Assembly (NCBI RefSeq): GCF_016862095.1
Contig: NZ_BOMH01000039.1
Location: forward strand, 1 to 64,000
Length of the DNA: 64,000 nucleotides
From: Actinoplanes cyaneus
GTDB taxonomy: Bacteria > Actinomycetota > Actinomycetes > Mycobacteriales > Micromonosporaceae
Direction: 5' to 3'
The notes under the pieces were generated by a model. The model did no database searches, had not been told where the DNA came from, and saw only the letters and a list, made by a program, of their open reading frames with translations. Both the position numbers and the translations under genes were made by a program. This document shows positions 31,346 to 38,991 of this stretch, piece after piece. Position 1 is the stretch's first letter, and each line of letters starts with the position of its first letter.

Positions 31346-31348
31346 CCT
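31343..31348 (+). promoter_or_regulatory. Leaderless-type -10 box for the dGTPase gene
   Basis: TAGCCT overlaps the stop codon of the LOR gene and stands 6 nt before the dGTPase ATG. Confidence 0.55.
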
Positions 31349-31354
31349 TCGCGC

Positions 31355-32821
31355 ATGAACGATCCACGTGCTCAGCGGCTCTTCGGCGACAGCACGGTAG
31401 CGCCGGGCGACCTGGCTCTCAGCCCCTTCCGGGTCGACCGGGACAGGATCGTCAGCTCACCCTTCTTCGCCCGCCTCGCCGGGGTCACCCAGGTGATCAG
31501 CCCCGGCGGGGCGGGGCTGCTGGTGCACAACCGGCTCACCCACAGCCTCAAGGTCGCGCAGGTGGCACGGGCGATCGCCGAGCGGCTACAGGCCGCAAAC
31601 CCGGATCTGACCGACAAACTCGGCGGCTGCGACCCGGATGTGGTGGAGGCCGCGGCGCTCGCCCATGACCTCGGTCACCCGCCGTTCGGGCATCTCGGCG
31701 AGCGCGTGCTGGACCGGCTGGCCCGGCAGCGGCTCGGGCTGCGCGACGGCTTCGAGGGCAACGCCCAGTCGTACCGGATCGTGACCAGCACCGAGATCCG
31801 CGGGCAGGCCACGATCGGGTTGAACCTGACCAATGCAGTACGGGCGGCGATCCTGAAGTACCCGTGGACCCGCCACGGGCATCCGGAGCCGCATCCACGG
31901 TTCATGGACCCGCCACCGCGCGGCGCCGCGACCCCTCCGGACGACCCGGAGAGTGGCTCGGCCAAGTTCAGCGCCTATTCGACCGAGATCAACGATGTAC
32001 GGGCGGCGCGCGCCCCCTTCGCCGACCGGGTCGCGGACTGGCAGCAGACCGTCGAGGCGTCGGTGATGGACACGGCGGACGACATCGCGTACGCCATCCA
32101 CGACCTCGAGGACGTGCACCGGGTCGGCGTGCTGCAGCAGGGCGCCGTGGCCACCGAGCTGATGGCGTGGCAGCGGTGGGGCCCCGAGAGTGATCTCAAA
32201 CGGGCAGGTGGCGCGATCGAGTCGCTGCGGCGCGGCCTGCACCGGAAAGAGGGCTGGATCGCCGACGACGACGCGTTCGCGGACGCCGTGGAGCTGGTCC
32301 GGGCCGAACTCGTGGACGGGTTGCTGGCCCAGCCGTTCGACGGGTCGGTGCAGGCCGAGGCACGAGTCGCGGCCTTCTCGGCGACCTGGACCCAGCGGCT
32401 CGTCGACTCGGTCGAGCTGACCGAGCACGCGGCGATCAGGAGCGGTCACGCACAGCTGGCCGTCGCGCAGTGGCACGAGGTGCAGGTCCTCAAGTTCGTG
32501 CAGAACACGTTCGTGCTGGCACGGCCCGACCTGGCCCTGCATCAACGCGGTCAGGGCCGGCTGCTCGCGTCGCTGGTGGAGGCGCTGCTCGCCTGGCTGA
32601 CCGACCCGGACGAGGAGGACCGGCTGCCCCGGCGGCTGCGGGATCTCGTGGAGCTGGCCGAGGCAGAGCTTCCGGAGGGTACGCCGGGACGGCGCGGACA
32701 GGCGCGCGGGCGAGCGGTGATCGACTTCGTGGCAGGGTTGACGGACAGCCAGGCGGTGGGGTTGATGGAGGCGCTCTCGGGGCGGTCGCGGCAGTTGTGG
32801 ACGGACTCGTTCGTGCTCTGA
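31355..32821 (+). CDS. dGTP triphosphohydrolase-like HD-domain protein
   Basis: A 488-residue deoxyguanosine-triphosphate triphosphohydrolase-like enzyme that would split dNTPs to nucleoside and triphosphate. HD metal ligands are visible as RLTHSLKVAQ (His63), AHDLGHPPFGH (His104, Asp105) and a later Asp in DTADDIAYAIHDLED. NAQSYRIVT is a family substrate motif. Length is usual for the family. In Actinobacteria the gene often neighbours dnaG, but no dnaG is present here. The C-terminal 60 residues are charged and possibly flexible. Confidence 0.9.
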   Translation: MNDPRAQRLFGDSTVAPGDLALSPFRVDRDRIVSSPFFARLAGVTQVISPGGAGLLVHNRLTHSLKVAQVARAIAERLQAANPDLTDKLGGCDPDVVEAAALAHDLGHPPFGHLGERVLDRLARQRLGLRDGFEGNAQSYRIVTSTEIRGQATIGLNLTNAVRAAILKYPWTRHGHPEPHPRFMDPPPRGAATPPDDPESGSAKFSAYSTEINDVRAARAPFADRVADWQQTVEASVMDTADDIAYAIHDLEDVHRVGVLQQGAVATELMAWQRWGPESDLKRAGGAIESLRRGLHRKEGWIADDDAFADAVELVRAELVDGLLAQPFDGSVQAEARVAAFSATWTQRLVDSVELTEHAAIRSGHAQLAVAQWHEVQVLKFVQNTFVLARPDLALHQRGQGRLLASLVEALLAWLTDPDEEDRLPRRLRDLVELAEAELPEGTPGRRGQARGRAVIDFVAGLTDSQAVGLMEALSGRSRQLWTDSFVL

Positions 32822-32835
32822 CCGGCGTGTTCCCG

Positions 32836-32855
32836 GCACGCGGGGTTCCGCGTGC
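32836..32855. terminator. Short hairpin between convergent dGTPase and TetR genes
   Basis: GCACGCGG and CCGCGTGC pair perfectly around GGTT, then TCGCCTTTCGG follows. The T-run is weak. Confidence 0.55.
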
Positions 32856-32898
32856 TCGCCTTTCGGTCATTTCGCTGCGGCCCGGCGGGCGGCCGGGT

Positions 32899-33528
32899 CT
32901 ACCTCTTGCCGGCCTTCTTGATGCGTGACCGCAGGACCCGCGTCGCCAGCGGGCCCAGCTCGTCCATCACCTCGACCAGCACCGCGAGCTGGTCGATCGC
33001 CTCCAGCGCACGCCTGCCGCCCGTCGCGTCGATCCCCTCGAAGAGCTCCAGCCCCACGAACGCCGACGAGATCGCCCCGGCCAGCCCCGGAATGTCGGCC
33101 GCCTCGGCGATCGGCGAATCGGCGAGGACCCGCCGCAGCACCGCCTCGATCTCGTCCGTCCAGAGCTGGAGCGTCGCCCGGATCGACTCGGCCAGCCGCT
33201 CGTTCGTCTGCGCCGCGGCGAGCATCTGGGCGAGCACCGACACGTTGCCCTGGGCCAGCTCGGTGGCGTGCAGGTCACGACCCACCTGGAGCAGCTCGCG
33301 CAGCGACGTGACGGCGGCGAACCGATCCGCGTAGAACGCCACCCGTTGCGCCGTCGCTTGCCGGCAGGCCGCCCCGAGCAGCTCGTCGACCGACCCGAAG
33401 TGATAGAAGACGAGCGCCTGATTGGCTCCCGCCGCGGCGGCGATGGTGCGGGCCGACGCGCCGGTCACGCCGTGCTCGCGCACAGCGGTCAGCGCGCCGT
33501 CGAGCAGGCGCTGTTTGGTGTCGCTCAC
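32899..33528 (-). CDS. TetR-family transcriptional regulator
   Basis: A 209-residue TetR regulator. The helix-turn-helix domain covers residues 1-50 (TKQRLLDGALTAVREHGVTGASARTIAAAAGANQALVFYHFGS), and a ligand-binding helical domain follows. The GTG start is fixed by CGGAGGGAA upstream. A perfect palindrome at 33777-33792, between this gene and the next plus-strand gene, is a candidate operator. The ligand and regulon are unknown. A longer frame runs upstream across the intergenic DNA, but it is not protein-like. Confidence 0.9.
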   Translation of the reverse strand: MSDTKQRLLDGALTAVREHGVTGASARTIAAAAGANQALVFYHFGSVDELLGAACRQATAQRVAFYADRFAAVTSLRELLQVGRDLHATELAQGNVSVLAQMLAAAQTNERLAESIRATLQLWTDEIEAVLRRVLADSPIAEAADIPGLAGAISSAFVGLELFEGIDATGGRRALEAIDQLAVLVEVMDELGPLATRVLRSRIKKAGKR

Positions 33529-33873
33529 CTTGTTCCCTCCGGCGGGGTGCTGTGGTGCGCCCGGGATCTCCGCGACGGCGGCTTCACCCCCTTCGAAGCG
33601 AAGTGCCATCCTCCCGTACGGCATCCGAGTCCACCATGATCGAGCGCGCACGCCGCGGCCGCCACATCCCCGGCGGAGTAGCCGCGCGTTCGCGTGCCCG
33701 GAGTCGTTCGCGTGCCCGGAGTCAGGAGCGGCCGGCCCCGTTCGAGCGACCGGTGAGTCACCGAGCCTACTCACAGTTGAGCGATCGCTCAAGCTTGGAG
33801 GACCACGGGATGGTGGCGGCTTACCGGATTGCGGTGTAAGCATGTAATCACTGCAAGACCGTAGGAGGTCGTC
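33529..33873. other. Divergent intergenic region, TetR side
   Basis: There is no gene. It contains a partially repeated motif (CGTTCGCGTGCCCGGAGT occurs twice at about 33688-33725), the palindromic operator, and a TAGGAGGTCGTC ribosome site right before the next gene. Confidence 0.6.
33777..33792. promoter_or_regulatory. Candidate TetR operator palindrome
   Basis: TTGAGCGATCGCTCAA is a perfect 16-bp palindrome, of the length and symmetry bound by TetR-type regulators. It lies 82 bp before the downstream gene and 249 bp before the tetR start. Confidence 0.6.
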
Positions 33874-34428
33874 ATGCGCTATCGTCCCGCCCCGCCCGGG
33901 GCACGTACCGAGCCGCCGCCCGCTGACGACGCCGCCGCCTGGGTGACCGGTGCGGTGCCGGACGGGTGGTTCGTCGAGCCGCCCGAGGTCGTCGTCGACC
34001 GCGACGAGATCATCATCTGGGGCCGGCTGCCCGAGCCGGACCTGGCCGCCGAGGCCACCGACGCGGACCGGGCCGCGGCTCAAGGTGGCCGGATCACCCA
34101 GTTCCGGGAGAACACCCGGGACGACCGGATCCGGGTCGCCCGCCAGGTCGAGCACCGCTACCAGCGCAAGGTCGCCTGGGGTGCGCGGTGCGGCCACACG
34201 TCGGAGCTGTACACCCATCTGGCCGCCCCGGTGATGACCCGCCTGCGGCAGCCGGAGCGCCAGGTTCTGGACACGCTGGTCGACGCCGGCGTGGCCCGCT
34301 CCCGCTCGGACGCCCTGGCCTGGTGCGTTCGCCTGGTCGGCCAGCACACCGAGGACTGGCTCTCCGATCTCCGCTCAGCCATGACGAAGGTCGACGAGCT
34401 CCGCCGTCAGGGCCCCAACACCCAGTAG
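33874..34428 (+). CDS. Conserved hypothetical protein, possible RHH-like C-terminus
   Basis: A 184-residue protein with no family I recognise with confidence. The N-terminal half has a short beta-rich segment (DGWFVEPPEVVVDRDEIIIWGRLPEP) and a charged helix. The C-terminal third (QVLDTLVDAGVARSRSDALAWCVRLV) looks like a ribbon-helix-helix regulator core, which suggests DNA or protein binding. GGAGG is well placed before the ATG. The gene is divergent from tetR with a palindrome in between, so it is the probable target of that regulator. Confidence 0.6.
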   Translation: MRYRPAPPGARTEPPPADDAAAWVTGAVPDGWFVEPPEVVVDRDEIIIWGRLPEPDLAAEATDADRAAAQGGRITQFRENTRDDRIRVARQVEHRYQRKVAWGARCGHTSELYTHLAAPVMTRLRQPERQVLDTLVDAGVARSRSDALAWCVRLVGQHTEDWLSDLRSAMTKVDELRRQGPNTQ

Positions 34429-34445
34429 CCCCGACCGGAGCCGCG

Positions 34446-34625
34446 CGCACGCTGCGGCCCGCCCGCGAGGTCCCAGCCGCAACCCTGCACACGCTGACAG
34501 GCTGCGGCCCGCCCGCGAAGCCACAGCCGCAACCCAGCACACGCTGGCAGGCTGCGGCCGCCCGCGAAGCCCCAGCCGCAACCCAGCGCACGATGACAGG
34601 CCGCGGCGCGCGCAACCCAGCCGGA
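34446..34625. repeat. 50-bp tandem repeat, about 3.5 copies
   Basis: Units starting at 34488, 34538 and 34587 share CACGCTGnCAGGCTGCGGCC and CAGCCGCAACCCAG. A shortened copy starts at 34446. GGCTG and CAGCC in each unit can pair to a small hairpin. Confidence 0.8.
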
Positions 34626-34820
34626 GCCCGGCGCGCAACGGTCTCACCCGAGCCCGGCGCCGGAACGAGTCCCGGTTTGTCGAGCGGGCACGGGGCGCGG
34701 TGCCGGTGTTGCCACCGGTCCGTTCCCCGTGCCGCTCGCCGCGCCCCGGCGTGGGCAGCTCTGCGCACCGGCTCTCCATGGCGCCGTTGACGCGGGTCGG
34801 GGCCGGGAACCGCGGCTGGA

Positions 34821-34826
34821 TAGGGT
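34821..34826 (+). promoter_or_regulatory. Leaderless-type -10 box for the HipA-like gene
   Basis: TAGGGT, 6 nt (GATCAG), then GTG 34833. It is the same hexamer as at bioB and at 13900. Confidence 0.65.
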
Positions 34827-34832
34827 GATCAG

Positions 34833-35555
34833 GTGCTGCGCGAGGTCACCGCCATTCGTTATGTCACTCCTCTCCGCGAGGGTGGCTCGCTGCCCGGCGT
34901 CGTCGAGGCAGACGACCTCGGGACGTACGTGGTGAAGTTCCGCGGCGCCGGCCAGGGCCCGAAAGCGCTGGTCGCCGAGGTCATCTCCGGCGAGTTGGCG
35001 CGGCGGCTGGGCCTGCCGGTGCCGGAGCTCGCCCGGGTGGAGCTCGACCCAGTGGTGGCCCGCGCCGAGCCCGACGAGGAAGTCCAAGAGCTGATCAAGG
35101 CCAGTGCCGGCGGCAACCTCGGCATGGACTTCCTGCCCGGTGCGCTCGGTTACGACCCGAACGCGCACCCGGTCGAGCCCGGGCTGGCCAGCCGGGTGCT
35201 CGCCTTCGACGCGTTCGTCGAGAATGTGGACCGCAGCTGGCGCAACCCGAACCTGCTGATCTGGCACGGCGGCCTGTGGCTCATCGATCACGGGGCCACG
35301 CTCTACTTCCACCACAACTGGGCGCGGGCGGAAAGCGTGGTGCACCGGCCGTACAAGTGGGACGACCACGTGCTCAAGCCGTACGCCACACAGCTGCCCG
35401 CGGAGGGCCCGGCGCTCGCCGCCCGGATCACGCCCGAGCTGCTCGCCGAGGTGGTCGCGTTGGTCCCCGAGGACTGGCTGGACGACGGTGACCGTGACGC
35501 TTACCTCGATCATCTCGCGCGCCGCGCCGCGCAGCCGGAGGCGTGGCTGCCATGA
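34833..35555 (+). CDS. HipA-like kinase-fold protein
   Basis: A 240-residue protein of the HipA-like (phosphatidylinositol-kinase-fold) family that is usually encoded next to DUF3037. The N-terminal part has a glycine-rich strand (GSLPGVVEADDLGTYVVKFRG) with the ATP-binding Lys, and AEVISGELARRLGLPVPEL as the helix C region. Catalytic and metal motifs appear as DAFVENVDRSWRNPNLL and LWLIDHGATLYF. It lacks the N-terminal HipA subdomain and a HipB-type partner, so it is not a classical toxin. The start is supported by the promoter 6 nt upstream. It overlaps the DUF3037 gene by ATGA. Confidence 0.8.
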   Translation: MLREVTAIRYVTPLREGGSLPGVVEADDLGTYVVKFRGAGQGPKALVAEVISGELARRLGLPVPELARVELDPVVARAEPDEEVQELIKASAGGNLGMDFLPGALGYDPNAHPVEPGLASRVLAFDAFVENVDRSWRNPNLLIWHGGLWLIDHGATLYFHHNWARAESVVHRPYKWDDHVLKPYATQLPAEGPALAARITPELLAEVVALVPEDWLDDGDRDAYLDHLARRAAQPEAWLP

Positions 35556-35920
35556 GAATCCCGTACGAGTACGCCGTGATCCAGGCCGTGCCCCGGATCG
35601 AACGCGGTGAGCTGATCAACGTCGGAGTGCTCCTCTACTGCCAGCGCCAGGACTTCCTGGCTGCTCGGACTCATCTGGACGAGCCCCGCCTGCTCTGTCT
35701 GGACCCGGCCGCCGACGTGCCCGCGGTGCGCGCCGCCCTGGACTCGTGGGAGGCCACCTGCACGGGCGGCGGCGCCTCCGCCGGCATGAAGCTGGGCGAG
35801 CGTTTCCGCTGGCTGGTCGCCCCCCGCAGCACCATCCTCCGGGCCGGCCCGGTCCACATGGGCCTGGCCGAGGACGCCGCCGCCGAACTGGACCGCCTCG
35901 TCGGCCTCCTGGTGCATTAA
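35552..35920 (+). CDS. DUF3037 protein, partner of the HipA-like gene
   Basis: A 122-residue DUF3037 protein. Diagnostic sequence is YEYAVIQAVPRIERGELINVGVLLYC at the N-terminus and ERFRWLVAPRSTILRAGPVHMG in the second half. The ATG overlaps the stop of the HipA-like gene (ATGA), so the two are translated together. This pairing is widely conserved in bacteria, but its role is not known to me. The fixed pairing and 1:1 coupling suggest a complex. No membrane or export signal is present. Confidence 0.8.
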   Translation: MRIPYEYAVIQAVPRIERGELINVGVLLYCQRQDFLAARTHLDEPRLLCLDPAADVPAVRAALDSWEATCTGGGASAGMKLGERFRWLVAPRSTILRAGPVHMGLAEDAAAELDRLVGLLVH

Positions 35921-35974
35921 GGCGCGTGTGGGAGACGAGCCCGAAGACGGCCGCGACGACGGCTGCGGCGCGGC

Positions 35975-36844
35975 CTAGGTGAGCGCCACGTCGTAATGGG
36001 CGCCCCGCGGGGAGACGCAGCGAACCGCCGGGCCCGGATGCAGTCGCGGATCCTCGGTGTAGCGCACCTCCAGCTTCCGCTCGGCGGCCTCGTCCCCCGC
36101 GTCGGCGGCGAGCAGCAGGTCGGCGATCTCGTCCAGGTGGGTCAGGTCCTCCGGAAGCTCGGCCGGGAGCTCGGACCACTCCCGGTCGGCGAACGGGATG
36201 CCCTGGCCGAAGATGTCCCAGAGCAGCAGTTCGTCGCCCATCCGGTGGGCCAGCTCCAGCATCAGGTAGTGCTGGATCATCCACGGGCCGCCGATCTCCT
36301 GGCCCGGCCCTGCCCCATACGCCGACGGGTCGATCTCGCCGCGCCGCATCGCCCGCCACGTCTGCGCCGCGGTCTGCAGCCCCGCCGGGGTCAGCTCCAC
36401 CACCTCCACCCCGACGTCGGGATCGGTGCCGATCCAGCGGGAGCCGTCGTGATATTCGGCGATCACGTGATCCGCGTGGTAATCCGGCATCAGGTAACCG
36501 GCGAAGCCGACCCGGGTGCGGGCCGGGACGCTGTGGGCCCGCAGCGCGGAGACGGCGAGCAGTGCGACGTCCCGGCAGCAGCCGACCAGCCGTTCCGCCT
36601 CGGGACGCGGCGCGTCGAGCGGGACGCCGGCGAAGCGCTCCTGGTCGAGGTCGAGCATGCGGCTCACCCAGCGGGTGTCGATCTCAGCGAGCCGGTCCGG
36701 TGGGAAGTCGATGCCGGAGGCTCGATAGTGCACGGTCAGGTTCCGCACGGCCGCGTTGATCGCGGGCACGTCGCAGGGCAGCTCGCCGAGCCGGTCGTGG
36801 TGGCGGCCCGGGTCGGAGAATCGGGTCTGGCGTGTCCAGTCCAT
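35975..36844 (-). CDS. Transglutaminase-like cysteine peptidase-fold protein
   Basis: A 289-residue protein with the transglutaminase/peptidase fold. The nucleophile is expected in the Cys-Cys pair of GCCRDVALLAVSALRA. The His follows in DYHADHVIAEYHDG and the Asp in WIGTDPDVG. A C-terminal helical region of about 100 residues follows. The ATG lies after GAGGAG, which is itself next to the stop of the upstream merR gene, five bases away. The pair is one transcription unit, so the MerR protein probably controls it. Whether it is a protease, amidase or cross-linker cannot be told. Confidence 0.8.
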   Translation of the reverse strand: MDWTRQTRFSDPGRHHDRLGELPCDVPAINAAVRNLTVHYRASGIDFPPDRLAEIDTRWVSRMLDLDQERFAGVPLDAPRPEAERLVGCCRDVALLAVSALRAHSVPARTRVGFAGYLMPDYHADHVIAEYHDGSRWIGTDPDVGVEVVELTPAGLQTAAQTWRAMRRGEIDPSAYGAGPGQEIGGPWMIQHYLMLELAHRMGDELLLWDIFGQGIPFADREWSELPAELPEDLTHLDEIADLLLAADAGDEAAERKLEVRYTEDPRLHPGPAVRCVSPRGAHYDVALT

Positions 36845-36849
36845 CGTCG

Positions 36850-37779
36850 TCACTCCTCGATCGGTTGTGCGACCAGGGCGAACGGGTCCTCGCCGGTCAG
36901 CCGGTCCCAATGGTTCAGATAGATCTCGCGCAGCGGGCCGGTGGCGACCAGACCGCCGGCGCTGACGTGCTGGTTCACCGCGTCGTACGCCGCGGTGATC
37001 CGTGGGTGGAAACAGTCGTCGCGCAGCACCGTCGCGAACGCCAGAAGCCGTGCCGGCTCCAGCCGGAGCGTGATGTCCCGCGCCGGCTCGACCGTCCCGG
37101 CGAAGGGCACGCAGACCTCGATGGTCGCCTCGGCATCCGGGGTGACCGGGCCGTGGTAGATCACCCAGTGCTCCGGCCCGTGCACCGCGCCCTGCTCGTC
37201 GAGGTGCGCCCGGATCGTCCACTGGGCGGTGCCGATCGCGGGCACGAGCGCCTGCTGGTCGACCTCCACCCGGATCGTGGCGATCCTGCGTTCGGGGCGG
37301 CGCTCCGTCCGTACCGCATAGGCCTTCTGGGGGTCGTCGGCATGGGCGAGACCGGTGCGCAACCAGTAGTAGGTGGATCGGCGAGCCTCCATTGCCGCAT
37401 CCTCGGCGGCCCACCAGCGGTCGAGACGGGTCACCGCCTCGCTGTCGGGCCGCGCCAGCATCTCGCCGATCAGCCCCAGCGGAACACCGAGCCGGCGCAG
37501 CAGGCTGATCCGGCGGGCCGGCTCGAGCTGCGCCGGGGTGTATCGCCGATAGCCACTGCCCTCGCCGACCTCGGCCGGCGGCAGCAGGCCGGACGCGTCG
37601 TACAGCCGGAGGGCCTTCGCCGACAGCCCGGCCAAGCGACCGAACTCGGCAATGGACAAGGAGGCGGCACCCGGCACAGAGACTGCCGATGACGATGCGG
37701 TCTGAGGCGATGCGGTCTGAGGCGATGCAGTCGGGGGTGATGCCGTCGGCGGGGATGCGGGAGGCAGCGGCGAGCTCAT
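36850..37779 (-). CDS. MerR-family regulator with GyrI-like ligand domain
   Basis: A 309-residue regulator. After a 40-residue N-terminal tail made of Ser-Pro-(Pro/Gln)-Thr-Ala repeats, the MerR winged helix starts at LSIAEFGRLAGLSAKALRLYDASGLLPP. A coiled-coil dimer helix and a C-terminal GyrI/AraC-effector-like domain (residues about 150-300) follow, as in BmrR-type multidrug sensors. The Ser-Pro-Thr-Ala tail is encoded by a 15-bp tandem repeat at about 37690-37755. ATG 37779 is the first sensible start. It is divergent from ligC and five bases from the transglutaminase-like gene. Confidence 0.87.
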   Translation of the reverse strand: MSSPLPPASPPTASPPTASPQTASPQTASSSAVSVPGAASLSIAEFGRLAGLSAKALRLYDASGLLPPAEVGEGSGYRRYTPAQLEPARRISLLRRLGVPLGLIGEMLARPDSEAVTRLDRWWAAEDAAMEARRSTYYWLRTGLAHADDPQKAYAVRTERRPERRIATIRVEVDQQALVPAIGTAQWTIRAHLDEQGAVHGPEHWVIYHGPVTPDAEATIEVCVPFAGTVEPARDITLRLEPARLLAFATVLRDDCFHPRITAAYDAVNQHVSAGGLVATGPLREIYLNHWDRLTGEDPFALVAQPIEE

Positions 37780-37843
37780 GCGATCGATCGTGGGGTCTGC
37801 CCCAGGGGCAGAGTAAAGGGCTCCCCCGGAAGTATTTTCCCGG

Positions 37844-37849
37844 CACACT
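37844..37849 (+). promoter_or_regulatory. Leaderless-type -10 box for ligC
   Basis: CACACT with 6 nt (GAGCGG) to the ATG at 37856. Confidence 0.55.
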
Positions 37850-37855
37850 GAGCGG

Positions 37856-38923
37856 ATGCAGCTGCCGATCCACCATCCGGTCAAGCCGATGCTCGCCAAA
37901 CCCGTCGCGGAGATCCCACCGGGGCAGATCTACGAGCCCAAATGGGACGGATTCCGGTCGATCATCTTCCGGGACGGTGACGAGGTGGAGATCGGCAGCC
38001 GGAACGAGAAGCCGATGACCCGCTACTTCCCCGAGGTCGTGCAGGCGGTGCTGGCGAACTTCCCGGAGCGCGCGGTGATCGACGGCGAGGTGATCGTCGC
38101 CGACACCGAGCGCAACACGCTCGACTTCGAGGCCCTCCAGCAGCGCATCCACCCCGCCGCGAGCCGGGTGAAGCTGCTCTCCGAGCAGACCCCGGCCGGG
38201 TTCGTCGCCTTCGACCTGCTCGCGCTCGGTGACGAGGATCTCACCGAGCTGCCGTTCGAGCAGCGCAGGGAACGTCTCGAGCAGGCCCTCGCGCAGGCCC
38301 GGCCGCCGGTCTACGTCACTCCGGCCACCGGCGACCTGACGACCGCCCAGCGGTGGTTCGACGAGTTCGAGGGCGCGGGCCTGGACGGCCTGATCGCCAA
38401 GGGCCGTGACCTCACCTATCAGCCCGACAAGCGGGTGATGTTCAAGATCAAGCACAAGCGCACGGCGGACTGCGTGGTCGCCGGCTATCGGCTGCACAAA
38501 TCAGGTGACAACCGGATCGGTTCGCTGCTGCTCGGCCTCTACGACGAGCGGGACGTGCTGGTCTCGGTCGGGGTGATCGGCTCCTTCCCGATGAAGGTCC
38601 GCGAGGAGCTGTTCGAGGAGATGCAGCCGCTGGTCACCGACTTCGAGGGCCACCCGTGGAACTGGGCGGCGCACCAGCAGGGCGAGCGCACCCCGCGCAA
38701 GAACGAGGTGAGCCGCTGGAACAACGGCAAGGACCTGTCCTTCATCCCGCTGCGCCCGGAGCGGGTGGTCGAGGTCCGTTACGACTACATGGAGGGTCTC
38801 CGATTCCGGCACACCGCCCAGTTCGAGCGCTGGCGGCCTGACCGCGAGCCGCGGACCTGCACCTACGAGCAGTTGGAGCGTCCGGTGCGCTTCGATCTGG
38901 CGGAGGTCCTCACCAGCCGCTGA
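37856..38923 (+). CDS. ligC: ATP-dependent DNA ligase, LigC type
   Basis: A 355-residue ATP-dependent ligase of the bacterial LigC group. The adenylated Lys is in EPKWDGFR (Lys29). Further nucleotidyltransferase motifs are VIDGEVIV, GFVAFDLLA, DGLIAKGRDLTY and the KIKHKRTADC end of the adenylation domain. The oligonucleotide-binding domain completes the protein. There is no LigD nuclease or polymerase domain fused. A LigD-type primase-polymerase gene lies 2.7 kb downstream (41655-42686). In mycobacteria LigC and Prim-PolC act together in gap repair. No ku gene is in the window. Confidence 0.93.
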   Translation: MQLPIHHPVKPMLAKPVAEIPPGQIYEPKWDGFRSIIFRDGDEVEIGSRNEKPMTRYFPEVVQAVLANFPERAVIDGEVIVADTERNTLDFEALQQRIHPAASRVKLLSEQTPAGFVAFDLLALGDEDLTELPFEQRRERLEQALAQARPPVYVTPATGDLTTAQRWFDEFEGAGLDGLIAKGRDLTYQPDKRVMFKIKHKRTADCVVAGYRLHKSGDNRIGSLLLGLYDERDVLVSVGVIGSFPMKVREELFEEMQPLVTDFEGHPWNWAAHQQGERTPRKNEVSRWNNGKDLSFIPLRPERVVEVRYDYMEGLRFRHTAQFERWRPDREPRTCTYEQLERPVRFDLAEVLTSR

Positions 38924-38946
38924 CCGGGATTGTCGGAGCCACCGGC

Positions 38947-38952
38947 TAGCCT
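38947..38952 (+). promoter_or_regulatory. -10-like hexamer before the peptidase gene
   Basis: TAGCCT lies 40 bp before GTG 38992, with the ribosome site AAAGGAC in between, so this transcript should have a short leader, unlike most neighbours. Confidence 0.4.
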
Positions 38953-38991
38953 TGGGCGCGCTTGAGAAAACGCTCGTCGAAAGGACGTGCC

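Larger units (their letters stand above)
34429..34832. other. 404-bp gene-free region with 50-bp repeats
   Basis: The left half is a tandem repeat (34446-34625). The right half is plain G+C-rich DNA up to the leaderless promoter of the HipA-like gene. I see no gene. Confidence 0.6.

Noticed and set aside
34446..34625. CRISPR array
   Set aside because: Direct repeats are contiguous 50-bp units without unique spacers and no cas gene is nearby.
34833..35555. Classical HipBA toxin-antitoxin locus
   Set aside because: The kinase lacks the N-terminal HipA subdomain and the partner is DUF3037, not a HipB-type DNA-binding antitoxin.
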